Positions 1 to 7,600 of a stretch of 10,648 nt of DNA are shown here, piece by piece. The notes beneath the pieces are model-generated. The model was not told the origin of the DNA and searched no databases. It saw only the letters and a program-made list of their open reading frames with translations. The stretch lies in the NCBI GenBank assembly GCA_016293065.1, contig JAEDEY010000072.1, positions 1 through 10,648 on the forward strand, read 5' to 3'. The DNA comes from Bacteroidales bacterium (GTDB lineage: Bacteria; Bacteroidota; Bacteroidia; Bacteroidales; UBA3663). Numbering within the stretch: position 1 is the stretch's first letter; each line of letters starts with the position of its first letter. The position numbers were made by a program, and so were the translations under genes.

Positions 1-2
1 GA

Positions 3-563
3 CGTGAAATACGCGCACTTGTTGCACAGATGACTGAGGCAGATAAGCTGTCTCAGTCATTGTGTATCTGCGAACAGGTCAAGGCGATGGGGGAGTGGCA
101 GAGTGCTGACGATGTCTTGCTCTATGCTGCCTTGCCCGATGAGGTCAGTCTCTCGGCTCTGATAAGCGAAGCCTTGGCAAGTGGCAAGCGCGTTTGGCTG
201 CCTGTGGTCGATGGCGATGACCTGCGCATCCGTCAGTACAAAGAAGGAATGACCGAGGTGTCGGCAGGCTTCCACATCGAGGAACCCACAGCCGATGCCC
301 CCGAACTCCTGCCTTCAGACTATTCGCAGCTCTCATTGGCTATCATCCCCGGACGAGCCTTCACTCCCGATGGCACCCGCCTTGGACGAGGCAAAGGCTA
401 CTACGACCGCTTCCTTGCCCTCTATCATGGCGCGACCATAGGTGTAGCATTCTCCTGCCAGATCTTCAGCTCTCTCCCTATCGACCCTTGGGATCGCCCA
501 TTAACAAAAGTAATAGTATCCTCTCCCAAACTCCCCAATAATAATGAAAATCTCCGTTTCTGA
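3..563 (+). CDS. 5-formyltetrahydrofolate cyclo-ligase (5' end outside window)
   Basis: This enzyme (also called methenyltetrahydrofolate synthetase, YgfA/MTHFS family) converts 5-formyl-THF to 5,10-methenyl-THF with ATP in the cytoplasm, returning a storage folate to one-carbon metabolism. The reading frame is open from the window edge. Codons before the first internal ATG (position 30) encode R-E-I-R-A-L-V-A-Q, which fits the usual basic N-terminal helix of the family, so the true start is probably only a few codons upstream and ATG 30 is not the start. The family signature is clear: PGRAFTPDGTRLGRGKGYYDR, with the glycine-rich GRGKGYYDR part encoded at 384-410, is the nucleotide/folate-binding loop. 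A second conserved stretch follows (IGVAFSCQ, then LPIDPWDRPL). The C-terminal tail after the VIVSSPK segment is short and Asn-rich. The gene overlaps the next one by 20 bases. Family assignment is secure; only the 5' end is missing. Confidence 0.93.
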   Translation, partial: REIRALVAQMTEADKLSQSLCICEQVKAMGEWQSADDVLLYAALPDEVSLSALISEALASGKRVWLPVVDGDDLRIRQYKEGMTEVSAGFHIEEPTADAPELLPSDYSQLSLAIIPGRAFTPDGTRLGRGKGYYDRFLALYHGATIGVAFSCQIFSSLPIDPWDRPLTKVIVSSPKLPNNNENLRF

Positions 564-1212
564 TGAATTGCGCAATGCCTGTCCCGACTTTGTAGGCTGT
601 GCCCTGTTCGCCCCAATAAGGAATACCGAGACCAATGCCGACCTCTGGGCAGAGATTGGCGACATGACACGTTGGCTGCGCGACAACTTCACCATCGATA
701 CCGTCAAGCAGCGAAGCGGCATCCAAGCCACCCGACAAGGCTATAAGCGATGCGGCAAGGAGCCCAACCGCTACCGTCCGTCGAACGAGCAGCTCTGCCG
801 TCGTCTGCTTCAGGACAAGGACCTCTATGCCGTCAGCACCGTGGTCGATCTCATCAACCTCGCGTCTATACGTTTCGCCTACAGCATCGGCGGCTTCGAT
901 GCCGACAAGATAGTGGGCGAGAGCCTGACCCTGGGAATAGGCGAGGAGGGCGAGCCTTATGAGGGCATAGGCCGCGGACAGCTCAACATAGCTGGTATGC
1001 CAGTCTATCGCGACGAGGTGGGAGGTGTAGGAACACCTACAAGCGACAACGAACGCACCAAGCTCTCTCTCTCGACCACCCGTCTGCTCTGCCTGATCAA
1101 CGGCTACGACGGTAATGCAGCCGACACTCGTGCCTGTGCCGAATACATCGGCGAGCTCCTTGTCAGGTATGCCTTCACCAAGCCCGAAGAAGTGCTGATA
1201 ACCGAATATTGA
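544..1212 (+). CDS. stand-alone B3/B4 domain protein (PheRS beta editing-like domain)
   Basis: This 222-residue protein looks like a free-standing version of the B3/B4 domain, which in the phenylalanyl-tRNA synthetase beta subunit forms the site that hydrolyses mischarged Tyr-tRNA(Phe). What is visible: the segment at residues 100-119 (VDLINLASIRFAYSIGGFD) corresponds in character to the conserved 'VVDITN...G.P.HAFD' strand-helix unit of PheT, and residues 159-190 carry the glycine-rich VGGVGTPTSDNERTK turn and the following helix. There is no tRNA-synthetase catalytic core, no tRNA-binding OB domain and no signal peptide, so it is a cytoplasmic single-domain protein. Free-standing members of this family exist widely in bacteria, but their substrate is not settled; trans-editing of aminoacyl-tRNA or another hydrolase role is inference. 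The start ATG lies inside the preceding gene, giving a 20-base overlap that suggests co-transcription and perhaps translational coupling with the folate gene. Confident on the domain, not on the function. Confidence 0.82.
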   Translation: MKISVSDELRNACPDFVGCALFAPIRNTETNADLWAEIGDMTRWLRDNFTIDTVKQRSGIQATRQGYKRCGKEPNRYRPSNEQLCRRLLQDKDLYAVSTVVDLINLASIRFAYSIGGFDADKIVGESLTLGIGEEGEPYEGIGRGQLNIAGMPVYRDEVGGVGTPTSDNERTKLSLSTTRLLCLINGYDGNAADTRACAEYIGELLVRYAFTKPEEVLITEY

Positions 1213-1306
1213 TAGGCGATGACCTATGCCCATTGCAAAGACTACTTACCATTCAATCGCTGTCAATCATGCAATAGGTAGATTTTTTGATTTTTGCGTA
1301 TAAAAA

Positions 1307-1343
1307 TTCACTGCTTATCGAAAAATAGTCTATCTTTGCACCC
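1307..1343 (+). promoter_or_regulatory. putative Bacteroidetes-type promoter of the antiporter gene
   Basis: TATCTTTG at 1331-1338 is an exact match to the TAnnTTTG -7 box of the Bacteroidetes primary sigma factor, and it sits 22 bases before the ATG at 1361. No perfect TTTG -33 box occurs at the expected spacing. TTCA at 1307-1310 is 20 bases upstream and would be a degenerate version; a proper TTTG occurs only at 1293-1296, which is too far. The upstream region is A/T-rich. The box is followed by CACCC, the same as the candidate carB promoter. The inferred leader is about 15-20 nt. Confidence 0.6.
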
Positions 1344-1360
1344 GCTAAAGCAATTAAGGT

Positions 1361-3037
1361 ATGTGGTTTTATAATTTGTTCTTAGGGTCTGGTGTAGCCC
1401 ATTCAATCATTCTTGTAGCGCTGGCAATAGCACTCGGATTGCTTCTGTCGCGCATAAAGATCGCAGGCATCTCGCTTGGAGTGACCTGGATTCTTTTTGT
1501 TGGAATCATCGCGAGCCACTTTGGTCTTGTCCTTGATTCAGAAACTTCCCACTTTGTCAAGGAGTTCGGCTTGATTCTGTTCATCTACAGCATCGGTATT
1601 CAGGTAGGACCTGGATTCTTCAGTTCATTCCGCAAAGGTGGTGTTACGTTAAATCTTCTTGCATCGGGTATCATCCTTCTCGGTTCGGTCACAGCTTATG
1701 CTATCCATCTCATCACCGATACCGATCTCAACGCGATGATTGGCGTGCTCTACGGAGCCGTTACCAATACCCCTGGACTTGGTGCAGCGCAGCAGACCTA
1801 TAGCGACATGCACGACGGAGCGGTCAACTCTGTCTTCGCCCAGGGTTATGCCGTAGCCTATCCTCTTGGTGTCATCGGCATCATCCTCAGCATCGTGTTG
1901 CTCAAGATCATCTTCCGCATCGACTTCGGTCGTGAGCAGAAGCTCTACATGGCCAACAACCGCAAGGACGCTGAGCAGCTTAAGGCAGTAACCATCGAGG
2001 TGTGCAACGAGGGTATCGAAGGCAAGTCGATCAGCGATGTGCTCAATATCTCAGGACGCAACATCGTTGCAACCCGCATCATGCATAGCGAAAACGAGAG
2101 TGTCGAGCTTGTCAACAACCAGACACGTCTTCACGTCGGCGACCGCATCTTCCTCGTAGTGGCTCCTCGCGACCTTGAAGCGCTTACTGCTCTACTCGGA
2201 CGACGCATCGACGAGATGGACCAGAAGCAGTGGGACAAGACAGAGCACAACGAGCTCGTATCTGAGCGACTCGTGGTCACCAACCCTAAGCTCAACGGAC
2301 GTCGTCTCGGCGACCTCAAGCTCCGCCAGACGTTCAATATCACCATCACGCGTGTGCGTCGTGCCGGCACGGAGCTCATCGCCCAGCCATCGCTCATCCT
2401 TCAGCTTGGCGACCGACTGACCATCGTGGGAGACAAGAACGACGTTCAGAAGCTCCATTCGCTCATTGGTGACTCGGTGAAGCGACTCGACGAGCCTCAG
2501 CTCTTCGCTACCTTCATCGGCATCGCACTTGGTGTATTGCTCGGATCCATCCCAATCTTCTTCCCTGCAATGCCAGTGCCAGTCAAGCTCGGACTTGCAG
2601 GCGGACCGCTCATCGTGTCGATCATCCTGAGCAATATCGGACCTCGTTTCCATCTCATCACCTATACCACGGCATCTGCCAATCTGCTCATGCGCCAGAT
2701 AGGTATCTGCATGTTCATGGCTGCCGTCGGACTCGGAGCAGGTGTGGGATTCGTTGATACAGTAATGAACGGAGGCTACTGGTGGGTGCTCTATGGCTTC
2801 ATCATCACCTTCCTCCCTTGTATCGTAGTAGGTATCTTGGCGCGTGTAGTGTTCAAGAAAAGCTATTTCACCATTGCAGGTATGATCAGCGGTGCAACCA
2901 CCGATCCACCGGCATTGGCCTACAGCAACAGCATCAGCGGCAACGACCAGGCATCAATCGCCTATTCGACCGTCTATCCGCTGTCAATGTTCCTGCGAGT
3001 GCTCATGGCACAGCTCTTGGTACTCTGCGGACTGTAA
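1361..3037 (+). CDS. AspT/YidE-type putative antiporter with two RCK_C domains
   Basis: This is an inner-membrane transporter of the aspartate:alanine exchanger (AAE) family, the group that includes AspT, YidE and YbjL; the substrate of this member is unknown. It has 558 residues, the usual length. The layout is a hydrophobic N-terminal half (residues 1-195, about five membrane segments), a soluble cytoplasmic middle, and a hydrophobic C-terminal half (about 382-558). The middle contains two tandem RCK_C (TrkA_C) regulatory domains at roughly 208-283 and 297-375, each ending in the typical L..GD.......R/K pattern (LHVGDRIFLV, LQLGDRLTIV). The two membrane halves are a duplication: GAVTNTP at 132-138 and GATTDPP at 511-517 occupy equivalent places and represent the family's conserved transport motif. 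The start at 1361 gives the expected short N-terminus before the first helix. A promoter lies just upstream and a hairpin terminator follows. RCK_C domains suggest ligand gating, but which ligand cannot be read from sequence. Confidence 0.9.
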   Translation: MWFYNLFLGSGVAHSIILVALAIALGLLLSRIKIAGISLGVTWILFVGIIASHFGLVLDSETSHFVKEFGLILFIYSIGIQVGPGFFSSFRKGGVTLNLLASGIILLGSVTAYAIHLITDTDLNAMIGVLYGAVTNTPGLGAAQQTYSDMHDGAVNSVFAQGYAVAYPLGVIGIILSIVLLKIIFRIDFGREQKLYMANNRKDAEQLKAVTIEVCNEGIEGKSISDVLNISGRNIVATRIMHSENESVELVNNQTRLHVGDRIFLVVAPRDLEALTALLGRRIDEMDQKQWDKTEHNELVSERLVVTNPKLNGRRLGDLKLRQTFNITITRVRRAGTELIAQPSLILQLGDRLTIVGDKNDVQKLHSLIGDSVKRLDEPQLFATFIGIALGVLLGSIPIFFPAMPVPVKLGLAGGPLIVSIILSNIGPRFHLITYTTASANLLMRQIGICMFMAAVGLGAGVGFVDTVMNGGYWWVLYGFIITFLPCIVVGILARVVFKKSYFTIAGMISGATTDPPALAYSNSISGNDQASIAYSTVYPLSMFLRVLMAQLLVLCGL

Positions 3038-3075
3038 TAGCACTTAAGCATTAAGGTACTAGATTAATATACTCC

Positions 3076-3122
3076 GAGGCTCCTTGTTTCTTCATCTGAA
3101 ACAAGGAACCTTTGTCTGTTTT
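3076..3122 (+). terminator. intrinsic terminator after the antiporter gene
   Basis: TCCTTGTTTC (3081-3090) pairs perfectly with GAAACAAGGA (3098-3107) around a 7-nt loop. The stem can be extended outward past one C/A mismatch by GG/CC and further weak pairs (3076-3079 with 3109-3112). It is followed by an interrupted T-rich stretch, TTTGTCTGTTTT, at 3111-3122. It lies 38 bases after the antiporter stop and only about 12 bases before the MATE start codon, so it could also act as a leader hairpin for the MATE gene. Confidence 0.7.
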
Positions 3123-3133
3123 AATCAAAGTTT

Positions 3134-4465
3134 ATGAAAGAACATAAGGCATTATTGAAATTAGGACTGCCAATCACAGTCGCTCAGTTGGGCTTGACCC
3201 TCCAGAACCTTGCCGACAACGTCATGGTCGGCCGTCACTCGACCGAGGAACTGGCAGCAGCAGGATTGGTCAATAATCTCTTTATCCTGGCCATCCTCCT
3301 CACGCTCGGCTTCTCGATCGGAGCCGTGTCGCAGTTTGGTTCGCTCTACACCCAGAACAAGAAAGAGCGCATCGTCGAGATTCTCAAGAGCAGCATCGTT
3401 GCCAATTCCCTTCAGGGCATGGTCATCGTGGCCCTGCTCGTAGGGCTCTATTTCGTGCTCCCCTACATGGGACAGCCCGATGAGCTCTTGCCACTCATGC
3501 GCCCTTATCTCGTCATCCAGATATGCTCGATGCCATTCTTCTTCCTTTCGGCGGCATTCCGTCAGATGACCGACAGCATCAACGACACCGTCGTCGATAT
3601 GACCGTCATCCTCATTGCCAATGCCTGGAACATCTTCTTCAACTGGGTGTTCATCTATGGTAATCTCGGAGCGCCTGAACTCGGACTGATGGGAGCAGCA
3701 TGGGCAACCTTCACCTCGCGCCTCATCATCTTCGTCCTCTATCTCTGTGTCTTCTTCTTCCGCCCGAAATACAAGGTCTATGTGCAATATTGGAAGACTG
3801 CCAGGATCCACATCGACGATGTCAAGCTCCTCAACCGACTGGGCTGGCCGATAGCCATCCAGATGGGCATGGAGACAGCCTCGTTCTCGCTCACCGCCAT
3901 CATGATAGGCTGGCTTGGCACCAATGTGCTTGCCGCTCATCAGGTCATGATCAATGTGGCGAATGCCGTCTTCCTGACCTATGTGGGCATCTCCAATGCC
4001 GTGTCGATCCGTGTCAGCAACCACAACGGACTTCACAACATGGTAGGAGTGAAGCAGGCAGCATTCGCGGGCTGGCAGATCATCCTCTGCTTCGGACTCG
4101 TGCTCGGCACCACAGCCTTTTTCTTCTGCACCGAGATCTCGCGGCTCTTCACCGACTCGGAGGAAGTGTCGCTCATCGTCGGCTCGCTCGCCATTCCATT
4201 CCTGCTCTATCAGTTTGGCGATGGCATGCAATGCACCTTCTCCAACGCCCTTCGCGGACTAGGCGATGTCAAGAAACTCATGCAGTATTCGTTCCTTGCC
4301 TACGTCGTCATCTCCCTTCCGCTGTCCTATCTCCTCGGCATCGTCTGCGGCTGGGGCGCCACAGGCATCTGGATGGGCTTCCCCTTCGGACTCACCACCG
4401 CCGGCATCCTCTACCTCCGCCGTTTCCGTTCCCTCTGCAAAAAATCAGTAATCAGCAATCAGTAA
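3134..4465 (+). CDS. MATE-family multidrug/cation efflux transporter
   Basis: This 443-residue inner-membrane protein belongs to the MATE superfamily, whose members export organic cations, dyes and drugs using a sodium or proton gradient. It has the expected length and about 12 hydrophobic segments. Family marks seen: the first helix region and loop, LADNVMVGR, at residues 26-34; NAWNIFFNWVFIYG at 163-176, followed by GLMGAAWATFTSR at 184-196; the symmetrical C-lobe elements LAAHQVMINVAN and RLFTDSEEV; and FSNALRGLGDVK, which is typical of MATE proteins. A NorM-like or DinF-like subtype cannot be chosen by eye, and the substrate is unknown. The ATG at 3134 gives a short N-terminus (nine residues) before the first helix, as usual. 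The last codons (SVISNQ) are written by a heptanucleotide repeat that runs through the stop codon, so the extreme C-terminus is probably not functionally conserved. I see no convincing -7 box between the preceding gene and this one. Confidence 0.92.
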   Translation: MKEHKALLKLGLPITVAQLGLTLQNLADNVMVGRHSTEELAAAGLVNNLFILAILLTLGFSIGAVSQFGSLYTQNKKERIVEILKSSIVANSLQGMVIVALLVGLYFVLPYMGQPDELLPLMRPYLVIQICSMPFFFLSAAFRQMTDSINDTVVDMTVILIANAWNIFFNWVFIYGNLGAPELGLMGAAWATFTSRLIIFVLYLCVFFFRPKYKVYVQYWKTARIHIDDVKLLNRLGWPIAIQMGMETASFSLTAIMIGWLGTNVLAAHQVMINVANAVFLTYVGISNAVSIRVSNHNGLHNMVGVKQAAFAGWQIILCFGLVLGTTAFFFCTEISRLFTDSEEVSLIVGSLAIPFLLYQFGDGMQCTFSNALRGLGDVKKLMQYSFLAYVVISLPLSYLLGIVCGWGATGIWMGFPFGLTTAGILYLRRFRSLCKKSVISNQ

Positions 4466-4485
4466 TCAATAATCAATCAATCAGT
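4443..4485 (+). repeat. heptanucleotide repeat across the MATE stop codon
   Basis: Five tandem 7-mers run from 4443 to 4477: AATCAGT, AATCAGC, AATCAGT, AATCAAT, AATCAAT. After one extra C a sixth unit, AATCAGT, lies at 4479-4485. The stop codon TAA (4463-4465) is formed at the junction of the third and fourth units. The period is not a multiple of three, so a change in copy number would alter the last residues of the transporter. Similar ATCAGTA/ATCAATA runs give the familiar 'VISNQ' tails in many genomes. Confidence 0.8.
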
Positions 4486-4539
4486 CATCTTTACTTGTCA
4501 AAATAAAAATCTTGAATGCATAGAGATATTATAAAAATG

Positions 4540-4556
4540 AAAAAAATGATTTTTTT
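4540..4556. repeat. A7-TGA-T7 inverted repeat upstream of the carB promoter
   Basis: Seven A residues (4540-4546), TGA, then seven T residues (4550-4556), followed by GGGG. This perfect AT-only inverted repeat is about 35 bases upstream of the candidate carB -7 box. It is a plausible intrinsically bent or UP-like upstream element. It could also act as a poor terminator for the MATE transcript, though the stem has no G/C pair and is unlikely to be efficient. Confidence 0.45.
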
Positions 4557-4590
4557 GGGGCATTTCTATACAAGAAATATGAATTTTTAT

Positions 4591-4603
4591 TATCTTTACA
4601 CCC
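4591..4603 (+). promoter_or_regulatory. putative -7 region of the carB promoter
   Basis: TATCTTTA at 4591-4598 matches the Bacteroidetes TAnnTTTG box with one change in the last base. The 13 bases from 4591 match the antiporter promoter at 1331-1343 at 12 positions. No TTTG is found at the standard -33 spacing; TTTG at 4554-4557 is about 13 bases too far upstream. If correct, the carB leader is roughly 45-55 nt, A-rich and without a Shine-Dalgarno sequence. Confidence 0.5.
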
Positions 4604-4658
4604 CGAATGCAAATAATAGGTAAAGCAAAATCAAACATTTTTATAAAAAACACAAGTA

Positions 4659-7600
4659 ATGAAAACCAAAATTAACAAGGTGTTGGTGCTCGGGTCTGGT
4701 GCGCTCAAAATCGGCCAGGCAGGCGAGTTCGATTACAGTGGTTCGCAGGCTTTGAAAGCCTTGCGTGAGGAAGGCATCAGTTCCGTATTGGTCAATCCTA
4801 ACATTGCGACTATCCAGACAAGTGAAGGCATTGCCGACAAGGTTTATTTCCAGCCGGTCAATACTCACTTCGTGACTGAAATCATCAAGAAGGAGCGTCC
4901 TGACGGAATCCTCCTCGCATTCGGTGGACAGACAGCACTCAACTGTGGTACAGAACTCTTCCAGAAGGGCATCCTCAAGGAGTATGGCGTTCAGGTGCTC
5001 GGCACATCGGTCGAGGCCATCATGGATACCGAAGACCGCGACCTCTTTGTCAAGAAGCTCAATGAGGCAGAGCTCAAGTCGCCTGTCTCTCATGCCGTTG
5101 AGAGCATGGACGAAGCTCTCAAGGCTGCCCGCGAGATCGGTTTCCCAATCATGATCCGTTCGGCTTATGCCCTTGGCGGTCTCGGTTCTGGTATCTGCAA
5201 GGACGAGAAGGCTTTCGTCGAGCTTGCAGAGTCGGCATTCACTTTCGCTCCACAGATCCTTGTTGAAGAGAGTCTGAAGGGCTGGAAGGAGATCGAGTTT
5301 GAGGTGATCCGCGATGCCAACGACCATTGCTTTACAGTGGCTTCGATGGAGAATTTCGACCCTCTCGGAATCCACACTGGCGAGTCGATCGTCGTGGCTC
5401 CTACCTGTTCGCTCACCAAGGAGCAGGTTGAGTTCCTCCAGGGCATCAGCCGCAAGTGCGTGCGTCACCTCGGCATCGTAGGTGAGTGCAACATCCAGTT
5501 TGCGTTCAATGCCGAGACCAACGACTATCGCATCATCGAGGTCAACGCGCGTCTCTCACGCAGCTCGGCTCTCGCTTCAAAGGCAACAGGCTATCCTCTC
5601 GCATTCGTGGCTGCCAAGATAGCTCTTGGCTACACTCTCGACCAGATAGGCGAGATGGGCACTCCAAACTCAGCTTATGTAGCTCCTTCGCTCGACTATA
5701 TGATCTGCAAGATCCCTCGCTGGGACCTCACCAAGTTTGCAGGCGTGTCACGTCAGATCGGTTCGTCGATGAAGTCGGTCGGCGAGATCATGTCAATCGG
5801 CCGCAGCTTCGAGGAGATGATCCAGAAGGGTCTGCGCATGATAGGTCAGGGCATGCACGGCTTCGTGGGCAACGACCACACTCGCTTCGAGAACCTCGAC
5901 GAGGAGCTTGCCAACCCTACCGACCTCCGTATCTTCGCCATTGCCCAGGCATTCGAAGAGGGCTACAGCATCGAGAAGATCGAGTCGCTCACCAAGATCG
6001 ACCCTTGGTTCCTCACTCGTCTCAAGCACATCGTTGACCTCAAGAACGAGCTCCTTGCTTACAACTCGCTCGACGAGATCTCGGACGAGAAGATGCGCGA
6101 AGTCAAGGCTTGCGGCTTCTCAGACTTCCAGATCGCACGCTTTGTCTTGAAGAGCAAGGACAGCATGGAGAAGGCCAACCTTGAGGTGCGTCGCAACCGT
6201 AAGCAGCGTGGCATCCTCCCTACAGTACGCCGCATCGAGACCGTGGCAGGCGACCATCCAGAACTCACCAACTATCTCTATTTCACATATCTCGGCGAGG
6301 TTGAGCCAACCAATACCGACACTCTCACTACCGAAGAGTGGAAGGCACGTTGCCTCAAGCCACAGGAACATTCTATCGAATGGTACAAGAACGAGAAGTC
6401 GGTCATCGTGCTCGGTTCGGGTGCTTACCGCATCGGCTCATCGGTTGAGTTCGACTGGTGTTCGGTCAATGCCATCAATACCGCTCGCAAGCAGGGCTAC
6501 AAGTCGATCATGATCAACTACAACCCTGAGACCGTATCGACCGACTATGACATGTGCGACCGTCTCTATTTCGACGAGCTCTCGCTTGAGCGCGTGCTCG
6601 ACGTAATCGACCTTGAGTCGCCACGAGGCGTCATCGTTTCGGTGGGCGGACAGATCCCTAACAACCTCGCGATGAAGCTCCATCGTCAGGGAGTGCCTGT
6701 GCTCGGCACTTCGCCACTCGACATCGACCGTGCAGAGAACCGCGACAAGTTCTCGGCAATGCTCGACAAGCTCGGCATCGACCAGCCGGCATGGCGTGCC
6801 CTCACCAGCATGGACGACATCAAGGACTTCGTTGCCAAGGTGGGCTTCCCTGTGCTCGTGCGTCCGTCGTACGTCCTTTCGGGTGCAGCGATGAACGTCT
6901 GCTACGACGATGAGCAGCTTGAGCGTTTCCTCGGCATGGCTACCGAAGTGTCGAAAGACTTCCCTGTTGTCGTATCGCAGTTCATGCAGGACACCAAGGA
7001 GATCGAGTTCGATGCCGTTGCCGACAAGGGTGAGGTAGTGGAATATGCCATCTCTGAGCATGTCGAATATGCCGGTGTTCACTCGGGCGATGCCACTATG
7101 GTCTTCCCTGCCCAGAACATCTACTTCTCGACCGTGCGTCAGATCAAGAAGATTGCCCGTCGCATTGCTGCCGAGCTCAACATCTCTGGACCATTCAACA
7201 TCCAGTTCCTTGCCAAGAACCGCGAGGTCAAGGTCATCGAGTGCAACCTCCGTGCTTCACGTTCGTTCCCATTCGTGTCGAAGATCCTGAAGCGCAACTT
7301 CATCGAGACAGCAACCAAGATCATGCTCGACGTGCCATATAGCCGTCCTGACCGCAGCGAGTTCGACATCGACCGCATCGGTGTCAAGGCATCGCAGTTC
7401 TCGTTCAACCGTCTCTCCAACACCGACCCAGTGCTCGGCGTGGATATGAGTTCGACAGGCGAGGTAGGCTGTCTTGGCGACGATCTCAACGAGGCATTGC
7501 TCAACGCGCTCATCGCCACTGGCTACAGCATTCCAAAGCAGAACATCCTTCTCTCGTCGGGTGGTGCCAAGGGCAAGGTGCAGCTCCTTGAGCCAGCACA

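Noticed and set aside
30..563. ATG at 30 as the start of the folate cyclo-ligase gene
   Set aside because: The frame is open to the window edge and the upstream codons encode the basic helix expected at the N-terminus of the family.
1023..1038. Hairpin AGGTGT-AGGA-ACACCT inside the B3/B4 gene
   Set aside because: It codes for the conserved glycine-rich turn; the 6-bp stem is compatible with chance and has no T-tract.
1212..1227. ATAGG...CCTAT stem just after the B3/B4 stop codon, considered as a terminator
   Set aside because: Only 5 bp with a 6-base loop and no following T-run.
3161..4231. 356-codon open frame on the minus strand opposite the MATE gene
   Set aside because: The + strand frame is a clear MATE protein. 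The antisense product is highly charged and low in complexity, as expected from reverse reading of biased codons, and resembles no family.
4537..4623. 28-codon open frame starting MKKMIFLG ahead of carB, considered as a leader peptide
   Set aside because: It spans the candidate -7 box at 4591-4598, so it could not be translated from that transcript. The sequence is AT-rich and looks accidental.
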